This document shows, piece after piece, positions 44,801 through 51,669 of a DNA stretch of 64,000 bases (positions are counted from its first letter, which is position 1; every line of letters begins with the position of its first letter). Origin of the DNA: CAIYUC01 sp963682005 (GTDB taxonomy: Bacteria; Bacteroidota; Bacteroidia; Bacteroidales; FEN-979); the NCBI GenBank assembly GCA_963682005.1, contig OY820914.1, positions 3,472,001-3,536,000 on the forward strand. The letters run 5' to 3'. A program made the translations under genes and the position numbers. The notes under the pieces are model-generated. The model worked only from the letters and a program-made list of their open reading frames with translations, was not told where the DNA came from and did not search any database.

Positions 44801-45019
44801 GCATTTATCTTTGGAGTATCTCCTTTGGTATTCGCATCGGGCGCCGGGGCCGTTGCACGTCAGACGATCGGGTGGACTGTTTTCGGCGGAATGCTGGGGG
44901 CTACGCTGATCGGGGTGTTTTTCGTGCCGGTATTATTTGTCCTGGTGATCAGGCTCAGTTATGGAAAGAAGAAGCTGGCTGAATTGCAGTTGAAAAACAA
45001 TCAGCCGGACAACCCCTGA
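41852..45019 (+). CDS. RND multidrug efflux permease (AcrB/HAE-1 type)
   Basis: 1055 residues. It begins with FINRPVTAMVISIVLILTGV, the classic AcrB start, and shows SQYPDITPPVVQV, the proton-relay motif GIVVDDAIIVVEAI (about residue 406) with both Asp, and C-terminal TM motifs LIGLAAKNSILIVEF and TSFAFIFGVSPLVFASGAGA. Closer to E. coli AcrB in motif wording than the pump at 19280-22399. Exports drugs, bile acids or similar compounds by proton antiport. It ends 1 nt before the stop codon of the convergent kdsA, with no terminator between. Confidence 0.94.
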   Translation: MIANTFINRPVTAMVISIVLILTGVIAILVLPISQYPDITPPVVQVSGQYTGADSKTVEQTVATPVESQVNGVPDMRYIQTNSTSDGRMTMSVTFNVGTNIDIATTEVQNRVNVATPILPDDVKRLGLTVRRRNPSILMLVAVFSPHGMHDIEFLDNYTNIFIKDALLRVKGVGDIFTRADDFSMRIWLKPDKMAALGLTAEDVVNAVREQNVQVAAGSVGAPPQKPGQAFEYNAYVNGRLSGIDEFKDIIVRSKPEQGSIVYLKDVARVELGKFNYSGVSFMDGKRSSYLIVFQTPGSNALETAKGVYKAMEQLSKSFPVDVSYIVPFETVSVVKASISEVVKTLLIALLLVTLVVYLFLQNWRATLIPILAIPVSIIGSFIFFIPMGFTINTLTLFGFVLAIGIVVDDAIIVVEAIQHNIDELHLEPKEAARRAMADISGPVIAIALVLASVFIPVGFLPGIVGRLYQQFAITIAISVIISAFVALSLTPALCSLFLNPSKINSTSHGINRFFYSFNQWFNRARENYTTNVQKGIHYSRYILLLLILFIAGAVLLVLRKPTGFIPLEDEGRVYITFELPEASSTARTVVVLNKIMKTLDSIPGVAHYAALAGLNVVSFSFKSNDGTVFCQLKPWDERTSKQMQLQSLIGVMQKRFAAIREANIIVISPPAIPGLGSTGGFTFELQQRESTDNLKAFEHVVFNFMLEANKRPEIARAFTFFNARTPGYQITVNRDQCKKLGVDLSSAFSAIQTYLGSSYINDFTIYNRDFRVVAQADTSYRSDISELGKYFVRNSQGNMIPLSTLISYKIDESASLLSHYNLYRTAEFNGDAKPGYSSGQAIEALRQVAAQVLPVGYGYEFSGLSREEISAGSMSFYIFLLSIIFAFLFLSALYESWSVPFAVLFAVPLAGFGAILALTLNHSLSNNVYAQIGLITLIGLAAKNSILIVEFAKERVDHGIELVAATIQAIKLRLRPILMTSFAFIFGVSPLVFASGAGAVARQTIGWTVFGGMLGATLIGVFFVPVLFVLVIRLSYGKKKLAELQLKNNQPDNP

Positions 45020-45020
45020 A

Positions 45021-45833
45021 CTATAATGCTCTCCTGATCTTCACAAGTTTGGCGAGAAGGTTTTCAAGAAGGTCGAGCTTAAGCATATTGGCCCCGTCTG
45101 ATTTCGCAACACCGGGATCAGGATGGGTCTCGAGGAAAATCCCGTCACAACCCGAGGCAATGGCAACTTTCCCTATGGTCTCGATCATGTCGGGCCGTCC
45201 GCCCGTGACACCGGAAGCGAGATTCGGCTGTTGGAGGGAGTGGGTGATATCCACCACAACGGGAACATTGAAACGTCGCATTTCCGGGATGTTCCTGAAA
45301 TCGATCACAAGATCATTGTAGCCGAATGTTGTGCCCCGTTCCGTCAGCATTACATTCATATTGCCTGTGTATTTCACTTTATCTACGGCATGTTTCATTG
45401 AAGCAGCCGAAGCGAACTGACCTTTCTTAATGTTGATTACTTTTTCCGTTTTCCCTGCAGCAACGAGCAGGTCTGTCTGCCGGCAGAGGAAGGCCGGGAT
45501 CTGGAGAATATCAACATAAAGGGATGCCCGTACCGCATCTTCCTCGGAATGGATATCAGTCAGCGTTGGAATATCAAACATTTCTCCCACCTTTTGTATG
45601 ATCTCCAGGGCTTTTTTATCACCGATCCCTGTGAAGGAATCGACCCTCGTGCGGTTGGCTTTTTTATAGGAAGCTTTGAAAATGAAAGGGATTCCAAGGT
45701 GATCGGCGATGGAGATGATCCTTTTCGCAATCTCGAACGGCATCACCTCATCTTCAACGACACACGGCCCTGCGATCAGGAAGAAATTTTCCGTCTCAAG
45801 GTGCTTGATTTTTGGGATGTTTTTCAGGTCCAT
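45021..45833 (-). CDS. kdsA: 3-deoxy-8-phosphooctulonate synthase (KDO-8-P synthase)
   Basis: 270 residues, normal length. Condenses phosphoenolpyruvate with arabinose 5-phosphate to KDO-8-phosphate, the first committed step to the KDO of lipid A. Motifs: FFLIAGPCVVEDE, FKASYKKANRTRVDSFTGIG, IPTLTDIHSEEDA, ISIKKGQFASA-like INIKKGQFASAASM, TERGTTFGYNDLVIDFR, and the final HPDPGVAKSDGANML. It shows that the organism makes a KDO-containing envelope, in line with the heptose genes. The gene stands apart from other LPS genes here. Confidence 0.95.
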   Translation of the reverse strand: MDLKNIPKIKHLETENFFLIAGPCVVEDEVMPFEIAKRIISIADHLGIPFIFKASYKKANRTRVDSFTGIGDKKALEIIQKVGEMFDIPTLTDIHSEEDAVRASLYVDILQIPAFLCRQTDLLVAAGKTEKVINIKKGQFASAASMKHAVDKVKYTGNMNVMLTERGTTFGYNDLVIDFRNIPEMRRFNVPVVVDITHSLQQPNLASGVTGGRPDMIETIGKVAIASGCDGIFLETHPDPGVAKSDGANMLKLDLLENLLAKLVKIRRAL

Positions 45834-45865
45834 CTTTTGCAGTATTCAGATTACTTATTGTGTTT

Positions 45866-45942
45866 GGTAACAGAGTATCAGAGTAACAGAGTATTGATCG
45901 TCATTCCCGCGAAAGCCTACCTGTCGGCAGGCAGGCGGGAAC
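45866..45942. repeat. Octad array adjoining palindromic element copy B
   Basis: Four 8-nt units (GGTAACAG, AGTATCAG, AGTAACAG, AGTATTGA; 45866-45897) are followed after 2 nt by the 43-bp palindromic element (45900-45942) in the orientation opposite to copy A at 39098-39140. The octad words equal those at the start of the 27093-27188 array. The element ends 2 nt before the rarA stop codon. Confidence 0.85.
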
Positions 45943-45944
45943 AG

Positions 45945-47213
45945 CTAATACCCGTATTTCCCCTTCCACAGCAATTTCAACCTCGCTCTCAGTTCTTTCT
46001 CCCGGGGATTGTCCTGCGGGTCGTAAAACCTCGACTTCGCGATCTTTTCGGGGAGGAATTCCTGTTCAACGAAATTGTTATCATAATCGTGGGCATATTT
46101 GTAATCTTTCCCGTACCCGATGTTTTTCATCAGCTTGGTGGGTGCATTCCGGATATGAAGGGGCACCGGCTGATCTCCTGATTCCCTGATCGATCGTTGG
46201 GCTTTCAGAAGCGCCATGTAGGTTGCGTTGCTTTTCGCCGAACAGGCGAGATAAACAGCAGTATGGGAAAGGATGATCTGGCATTCAGGATAGCCGATCA
46301 CATCCACCGCCTGGAAGCATGCTGTGGCTAACAGTAAAGCATTCGGATTGGCATTGCCTATGTCCTCGGAAGCCAGGATCAGCATGCGCCGTGCAATGAA
46401 CTTCGGGTCTTCCCCTGCTTCAACCATTCTTGCAAGCCAGTAAACGGCTGCATTGGGGTCGCTGCCACGCATTGACTTGATGAAAGCGGAGATGATATCA
46501 TAATGCATTTCGCCTGTCTTGTCATACATTGCAAGGTTCTGCTGGATGATACAGATCGTTTTTTCGTTGGTGATGACGATCTTGTTTCCCTGCTTCATCT
46601 CAACATTGATAATAAGTTCGAGGGCATTGAACAGTTTGCGTGCATCCCCTCCGGATATCCGAAGAAGGGCTTCCGGTTCAGGGATTTCGATCTGTACGGA
46701 AAGATCCTTCATCAGTTTATCCATCCCCATTGAAAGGAGTTTCAGCAGGTCATCTTCATCAAGGGGTTTAAGAATATAGATCTGGCACCGTGAGAGGAGT
46801 GGGGATATTACCTCGAAAGACGGGTTTTCCGTTGTGGCCCCGATAAAGGTGACGATCCCTTTTTCAACGGCATTGAGCAATGCATCCTGCTGCGATTTGC
46901 TGAAACGGTGGATCTCGTCGATAAAAAGGAAAGGACTCTCGTTGCTTTCTTTCGCTTTTGAAATGACTTCCCTTACTTCCTTTACACCGGAGCTTACAGC
47001 ACTGAGGGTATAGAAATCACGTTTAAGCTGCCTGGAAATGATGTACGCGAGGGTTGTTTTACCGACCCCGGGAGGTCCCCAGAGGATCATTGACGGCACA
47101 TTCCCGGATTCAATCGCTTTCCGCAAGATGGCATCATTGCCTACAATGTGTTTCTGCCCGATATACTCATCAAGGGAAGAAGGTCGTAACTGCTCAGCTA
47201 AAGGAACCGACAT
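45945..47213 (-). CDS. rarA: Replication-associated recombination protein A (AAA+ ATPase)
   Basis: 422 residues from MSVPLAEQLRPSSLDEYIGQ; an ATG at 47228 would add five residues. Walker A GPPGVGKTT (about residues 45-53), Walker B FLFIDEIHRF, sensor region GATTENPSFEVI, and the C-terminal tetramerisation part with GEDPKFIARRMLILASEDIGNANP. RarA/MgsA acts at stalled replication forks in the cytoplasm. A -7-like TATTTTTG on the minus strand (47252-47245) lies 32 nt upstream. Confidence 0.93.
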   Translation of the reverse strand: MSVPLAEQLRPSSLDEYIGQKHIVGNDAILRKAIESGNVPSMILWGPPGVGKTTLAYIISRQLKRDFYTLSAVSSGVKEVREVISKAKESNESPFLFIDEIHRFSKSQQDALLNAVEKGIVTFIGATTENPSFEVISPLLSRCQIYILKPLDEDDLLKLLSMGMDKLMKDLSVQIEIPEPEALLRISGGDARKLFNALELIINVEMKQGNKIVITNEKTICIIQQNLAMYDKTGEMHYDIISAFIKSMRGSDPNAAVYWLARMVEAGEDPKFIARRMLILASEDIGNANPNALLLATACFQAVDVIGYPECQIILSHTAVYLACSAKSNATYMALLKAQRSIRESGDQPVPLHIRNAPTKLMKNIGYGKDYKYAHDYDNNFVEQEFLPEKIAKSRFYDPQDNPREKELRARLKLLWKGKYGY

Positions 47214-47418
47214 ATACTCTTTGATCAATGCGATAAATGCTTTTCAAAAATACGATAAAACGGAACGGGAAGGGAGGATTTATTGAAAATGAGCACTTCT
47301 GTCCCCGTTTTTCCAAACCAGATCATAAAAAATGTTAAAATATTATTGAGTATAAGTGGTTGTGTGTTAATATAATATAAAATATGTTAAAAAATGTTAA
47401 AAAAAAGTGGTCTAAAAA

Positions 47419-47451
47419 TTTGGAATCAATGTATGAATTGATTTACCTTTG
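47419..47451 (+). promoter_or_regulatory. Consensus Bacteroidetes promoter
   Basis: TTTG (47419-47422), a 21-nt spacer, TACCTTTG (47444-47451): a full match to the TTTG-N19-21-TAnnTTTG consensus. It lies 29 nt before the start of the small lipoprotein gene, implying strong transcription. Confidence 0.8.
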
Positions 47452-47479
47452 CCTGTAAATCTAAAAAAACAATAAACAA

Positions 47480-47752
47480 ATGAAAAAAATTGCAACATTA
47501 TTAATAGCTGGCGCAGTAGCAATTATGTATTCCTGCGGCCCAAGTGCAAAAGAAAAAGAAGAAAAAAGAATTGCTGACTCTATCAAGGTTGCTGATTCAT
47601 TAGCAATGGTACAGGCAGAACAGCAGAGAATTGCTGATTCTATCGCAAAAGTTCAGGAAGAAAAAAGGAAAATGGATTCGATCGCTCACGAAGATTCCAT
47701 TAAGAAAGGCCTGATCAAGATTAAGAAAGAACCTAAAAAAGGTAAGAAATAA
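47480..47752 (+). CDS. Small coiled-coil lipoprotein
   Basis: 90 residues. Signal peptide and lipobox MYS|C at about residue 19 (LIAGAVAIMYSCGPS). The rest is a Lys/Glu/Ala-rich helix with repeated (R)IADSI-(A/K)V units (RIADSIKVADSLAMV, RIADSIAKV, KMDSIAHEDSI) and a basic GKK tail. By layout it recalls short abundant Lpp-type helical lipoproteins, though homology is not claimed. Own consensus promoter and own terminator: a single-gene transcript. The basic C-terminus could reach the cell wall or other polyanion. Confidence 0.75.
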   Translation: MKKIATLLIAGAVAIMYSCGPSAKEKEEKRIADSIKVADSLAMVQAEQQRIADSIAKVQEEKRKMDSIAHEDSIKKGLIKIKKEPKKGKK

Positions 47753-47771
47753 TCCATTCCTTGCCAAATGA

Positions 47772-47801
47772 AAAAAGCTCCGCACTGCGGAGCTTTTTTT
47801 T
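47772..47801. terminator. Bidirectional rho-independent terminator
   Basis: Perfect GC-rich hairpin AAGCTCCGC-ACT-GCGGAGCTT flanked by A's on the left and T's on the right, so it can stop both the lipoprotein transcript and the convergent transhydrogenase transcript. Confidence 0.93.
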
Positions 47802-47827
47802 TATCCTGATGTTATCATTGTTTGAAT

Positions 47828-49258
47828 TTACAGATTCTTGATCTCGGCAAGGAGTTTCTGAAGTGTTCCTTTTGCATCGCCGAAAAGCATCCTGGTCCGC
47901 TGATGAAAGAACAGGTTGTTATCAATGGCCGCATAACCTTTCGCCATACTTCTCTTCATCACGATCACATTTTTTGCCTCCCAAACCCTGATTACCGGCA
48001 TACCTGCGATCGGGCTTGAGGGGTCATCTTCTGCCGCCGGGTTTACCACGTCATTTGCACCGATAACGATCACCACATCCGTATTCTGCATCTCGTTGTT
48101 GGCTTCTTCCATTTCAAGCAATTTCTCATAGGGAACATCCGCCTCTGCCAGGAGGACATTCATATGCCCGGGCATACGCCCCGCAACCGGATGAATGCCG
48201 TATTTCACTTCGGCTCCCTTGGTTTTCAGCAATACATCAAGTTCATGACAAAGATGCTGGGCCTGGGCCACAGCCAGTCCATACCCCGGAACGATCAGCA
48301 CTTTTTGTGAATATGTCAGCAATACAGCGGCATCGCTGAGTGATATTTCTTTTACAGTCTTGTCGCCGGACTGTGCAGAAGCTGCGGAGCTCCCTCCGAA
48401 TGCGCCGATGATAACGTTCAGGAGCGACCGGTTCATGGCTTTGCACATCAGGATGGTAAGGATCGTTCCGGAAGATCCGACAAGGATACCTCCGGTGAGC
48501 ATGGCCTGGTTGTTATAGAGGAAACCTCCGCAGGCCGCAGCAACACCCGTAAATGAGTTCAATAATGAAATTACAACAGGCATATCAGCACCTCCGATCG
48601 GCATCACGAAGGTTACTCCATAAACAAGGGCCAGGGCACCAAGTGTGTATATCATCCAGTTTTCTCCGGCGACCGGTTGCATGAACATGATGAAAACCAT
48701 GAACACCAGCAATATTGCAAGAAAAGACAAGTTGATATAACGCAATACAGGACTTTTGATATCGCCGATGCGCTCATCCAGTTTCCCGAAAGCGATCATG
48801 CTTCCGGCAAATGATACTCCTCCGATGGAAAGCCCGAGAAGAATGGCAAGTGCTTCCCCGTTGAGCATGTTTGAAGCATTGCCGGCAAGAGCAGCTTGCA
48901 TGCGCGGGAATTCCATCATCGATATGAGCGCAGCGCAGGCCCCGCCCATGCCATTAAACAAGGATACCATCTGTGGCATGGCCGTCATTTTTACTTTTTT
49001 CGCAGCCAGCCATCCGATGACACTTCCAACAACCAGGGCAACAATGATCAACTGGATATTTCCGATGGATTCCCCGTCTTTTTTATGGAAAAGGATCGTA
49101 CACAGGATGGCGACAGCCATCCCTGCTGCAGCCCAAAGGTTCCCGTTCCTTGCGGTATCCGGATGGCTTAGTTTTTTCAGACCAAGGATAAAGAGCACAG
49201 ATGCGAGGATATAAGAGATCTCAAGGATGCTTATCTGAGGTGAATAAATGGATTCCAT
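47828..49258 (-). CDS. pntB: NAD(P) transhydrogenase subunit beta
   Basis: 476 residues. N-terminal half with about nine transmembrane helices (domain II, beta part), for example GMAVAILCTILFHKK and GGADMPVVISLLNSFTG. The C-terminal NADP(H)-binding domain III has VPGYGLAVAQAQH, HPVAGRMPGHMNVLLAEA, GANDVVNPAA and MKRSMAKGYAAIDN. With PntA it moves hydride from NADH to NADP+ driven by proton flow across the inner membrane. Last gene of the pnt operon, 5 nt after the small subunit. Confidence 0.95.
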   Translation of the reverse strand: MESIYSPQISILEISYILASVLFILGLKKLSHPDTARNGNLWAAAGMAVAILCTILFHKKDGESIGNIQLIIVALVVGSVIGWLAAKKVKMTAMPQMVSLFNGMGGACAALISMMEFPRMQAALAGNASNMLNGEALAILLGLSIGGVSFAGSMIAFGKLDERIGDIKSPVLRYINLSFLAILLVFMVFIMFMQPVAGENWMIYTLGALALVYGVTFVMPIGGADMPVVISLLNSFTGVAAACGGFLYNNQAMLTGGILVGSSGTILTILMCKAMNRSLLNVIIGAFGGSSAASAQSGDKTVKEISLSDAAVLLTYSQKVLIVPGYGLAVAQAQHLCHELDVLLKTKGAEVKYGIHPVAGRMPGHMNVLLAEADVPYEKLLEMEEANNEMQNTDVVIVIGANDVVNPAAEDDPSSPIAGMPVIRVWEAKNVIVMKRSMAKGYAAIDNNLFFHQRTRMLFGDAKGTLQKLLAEIKNL

Positions 49259-49263
49259 ATGGT

Positions 49264-49578
49264 TTACGATTTATTTGATTTCTTTTTCCTGAACATCTCC
49301 AGCATCCGGTCTGTGACGACAAACCCGCCGACAACATTTAATGTGCCCAGCACGACGGCCAGGAATCCGAGAATCATGGCAAGGATGTCGTGTGCATGCC
49401 CCATGACGATAATGGCTCCGATGATCACAACACCATGAATGGCATTGGCGCCTGACATCAGCGGCGTATGCAATACCGATGGAACATGCGAGATCACTTC
49501 AATGCCGAGAAAAACGGACAGGAGGATGATAAAAATGGCCTCCCGGTTTTCCAGAAAAAATTTCAAAATTCCGTCCAT
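49264..49578 (-). CDS. pntAB: NAD(P) transhydrogenase subunit alpha part 2 (membrane part)
   Basis: 104 residues. Corresponds to the C-terminal membrane segment of E. coli PntA, encoded separately here. About four helices: AIFIILLSVFLGIEVIS, LMSGANAIHGVVIIGAIIVM, DILAMILGFLAVVLGTLNVVGG. The HAIHG-like motif NAIHGVVIIG and GGFVVTDRML are conserved in the family. Part of the proton channel together with PntB. Confidence 0.93.
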   Translation of the reverse strand: MDGILKFFLENREAIFIILLSVFLGIEVISHVPSVLHTPLMSGANAIHGVVIIGAIIVMGHAHDILAMILGFLAVVLGTLNVVGGFVVTDRMLEMFRKKKSNKS

Positions 49579-49645
49579 ATCATTGATTTTATTCGTGAAA
49601 CTTAAGTTTTAAGAAGGAAGTGAATTAAAATTTGTAGTTGAACAA

Positions 49646-49660
49646 TCCGCCGAAGGCGGA
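49646..49660. other. Perfect hairpin in the pntAA-pntAB spacer
   Basis: TCCGCC-GAA-GGCGGA, 6-bp stem, in the 87-nt gap between the two alpha parts. No T-run follows on the minus strand, so it is more likely an mRNA stabiliser or processing site than a terminator. Confidence 0.55.
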
Positions 49661-49665
49661 AGGTA

Positions 49666-50802
49666 TTATACCTGTGATTGAGTTACTGTTGATTTTACCC
49701 GTTCGTTGATTATTTCCCGGTTGTGCGTTATGCATGTACCTTTAACGATGTCATCTTCCATTTTGAGACTGAAAACGCCCTCCGGGCTGATCATCAGTTT
49801 CAGAAAATTGATCACGTTCTTCCCGAACAGTTTACTTGCATCGGAAGGCATATCTACGGCGAAGGATGAATTCCCGATGATGGTGATTCCATGGTAACCG
49901 ATGGTTTCGCCATCCTTTGTTACCTCGCAATTCCCCCCGGTTGAAGAGGCCAGGTCAATGATGACAGCACCCGGTTTCATGGCTTCCACGGTTTCCCTTT
50001 TAAGCAGGAGCGGAGCTTTTCTGCCGGGGATCTGCGCTGTACAGATCACGACATCCGATTTCACCGCATGATCATGAACAGCAGCGGCTTGTCTCTGTCT
50101 GAACTCTTCTGTTTGTTCAACTGCATATCCTCCTGCGGCTTTATCATCGATGGCGCCTTCAACATCGATGAATTTTCCGCCAAGCCCAACGACCTCTTCC
50201 TTAACGGCTGCCCGCACATCGAAAACCTCAACCACTGCACCGAGTTTCCTGGAAGTCGCTATGGCCTGCAGACCTGCAACACCGGCTCCAAGGATCAGTA
50301 CTTTTGCAGGCGTGATGGTTCCGGCGGCGGTCATGAACATCGGGAAAAATTTTGGCAGGCTGTTGGCTGCGGTCAGAACGGCCTTGTAGCCATTCACAGT
50401 CGCCATCGAGGAAAGAATATCCATGGACTGCGCCCTGCTTGTCCTGGGCACCATATCCATGCTGAATGAAGTGATATTGGCTTCAAGAAATGCTTTAACC
50501 ATTCCGGGGTTCATCATGGGGTTAAAAACTGCGATAAGGATCTTTCCCTCCTTAAGCATCCCGATTTCTTCATCTGTCGGCGGGTTTATTTTGATGACCA
50601 GGTCTGCCTGCTGCAAAAGTGCTTCTTTCCCGGCGATCTTTGCTGAAACGGCCTCATAGTCTGCATTACCGGCAAATGCTTTTGCCCCTGCATTGTTCTC
50701 CACAAGGACTGTGACATTCATTTTGGTTAATGCTGATACTGCTTCCGGTAACAATGAAACGCGTTTCTCTGTTCCGGATTCCTTTAAAATACCAATGATC
50801 AT
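49666..50802 (-). CDS. pntAA: NAD(P) transhydrogenase subunit alpha part 1 (NAD-binding)
   Basis: 378 residues, soluble domain I only, as in the three-gene transhydrogenases. Motifs: RVSLLPEAVSALTKM at the N-terminus, MDMVPRTSRAQSMDILSSMA, the Rossmann turn VLILGAGVAGLQAIATSRKLGA (about residues 167-188) with the following VEVFDVR, and SDVVICTAQIPGRKAPLL. Binds NAD(H) on the cytoplasmic face. First gene of the pnt operon. A GC hairpin lies in the 87-nt gap to pntAB. Confidence 0.95.
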   Translation of the reverse strand: MIIGILKESGTEKRVSLLPEAVSALTKMNVTVLVENNAGAKAFAGNADYEAVSAKIAGKEALLQQADLVIKINPPTDEEIGMLKEGKILIAVFNPMMNPGMVKAFLEANITSFSMDMVPRTSRAQSMDILSSMATVNGYKAVLTAANSLPKFFPMFMTAAGTITPAKVLILGAGVAGLQAIATSRKLGAVVEVFDVRAAVKEEVVGLGGKFIDVEGAIDDKAAGGYAVEQTEEFRQRQAAAVHDHAVKSDVVICTAQIPGRKAPLLLKRETVEAMKPGAVIIDLASSTGGNCEVTKDGETIGYHGITIIGNSSFAVDMPSDASKLFGKNVINFLKLMISPEGVFSLKMEDDIVKGTCITHNREIINERVKSTVTQSQV

Positions 50803-50847
50803 GGATAATATATTAATATGAAAAATGCATTGAAGTATGTGTGCCTG

Positions 50848-51342
50848 TTATTGTTTGTCAAGAACCTCTTTCAGGTGCGAGGAATCGCAGAACGGTTTAT
50901 TGGCTGATTTTCCGCAACTGCAAAGCGCTACATCACCGCTTCCAACCCTGATTTTTTTCTTGTTCTCATCCCGGATGATAAAGTTCCCGGATATCATGTA
51001 AGGGCCATCTTTTAAAAGTCGTACCCTTGCAAATTTTTGGGTCTTTTTCGACGTTTTCCGCGGCTTCGATGCTTTTACTCTGGTGTTCTTCAGGTACAGG
51101 AGTGCACGGGAAGGACAGGTGTCTACTGTTTTTACGATTTCTTTGACCGTTCCTCCCTTTACATCGATCCAGGGTCTCCGGCGGGTACTGAACACGGTGG
51201 GCAGCCCCATCAGGCAGTTCGCTGAATGAATGCACAACTCGGGTCTCCAGAAAACGGTGATTTCACCGGTGGAATATTCCTTTACCTTGTCGTGGTTCTT
51301 TTTAAATTCAGCCAATTCGCTTTTTGTGACTTTATTGGACAT
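50848..51342 (-). CDS. Double iron-sulfur protein: Fer4_19 (YjdI-like) plus CDGSH domain
   Basis: 164 residues. N-terminal half: a mono-cluster ferredoxin-like domain with ELCIHSANCLMGLPTVF, RRPWID and VDTCPSRAL, the Fer4_19/DUF1271 pattern. C-terminal half: a CDGSH (mitoNEET-type) 2Fe-2S motif CSCGKSANKPFCDSSH, with Cys-Cys-Cys-His ligands intact and Ser in place of the usual Gly. The halves are joined by a Lys/Arg-rich linker (KASKPRKTSKKTQKF). Likely a small cytoplasmic electron-transfer or Fe-S sensing protein. It sits 45 nt upstream of pntAA on the same strand and may be co-transcribed; a link to NADPH metabolism is inference. Confidence 0.85.
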   Translation of the reverse strand: MSNKVTKSELAEFKKNHDKVKEYSTGEITVFWRPELCIHSANCLMGLPTVFSTRRRPWIDVKGGTVKEIVKTVDTCPSRALLYLKNTRVKASKPRKTSKKTQKFARVRLLKDGPYMISGNFIIRDENKKKIRVGSGDVALCSCGKSANKPFCDSSHLKEVLDKQ

Positions 51343-51669
51343 GGCTTATCTTTATTAAATTTTGGTAAAGATAATTAATAATTTTAAAAAAATATGCCTG
51401 AGGGTTTGAGGTGGTGTGGGTACCCACACTCCATACCCACCCCTCAAATCCCCTCCCTGGATCCCCGCGTACGCGGGGAACTTGGGAGGGGAAGACCGAA
51501 GGTCGGGGTGGGTACAATGTGACGAACGGCTTGTCTGGCTTAGGAATCGAGCCATAAGTGGGTCGCCGAAAACCCAGGCTACCTTTTTCTTTCGAAAAAT
51601 ACATGCTCAATCGGAGAAATCCGGAAAAAGAAAAAATAAATCAAGGCTGGATAATAACCCCGGGATGAC
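51343..51669. other. 327-bp intergenic region with the long C-rich element
   Basis: No gene seen; frames crossing it read through the palindromes. It contains AT-rich DNA near 51355-51400, the long repeat copy at 51435-51514, and about 150 nt without recognisable features before the next gene's stop codon. Confidence 0.7.
51435..51514. repeat. C-rich nested inverted repeat, copy 6 (long form)
   Basis: Outer arms TACCCACCCC/GGGGTGGGTA, middle arms CCCCTCCC/GGGAGGGG, inner perfect hairpin CCCCGCGTACGCGGGG, plus a side hairpin GACCGAAGGTC. The reverse complement matches 31365-31427 module by module with a different centre. This copy shows the full architecture of the family. Confidence 0.85.
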
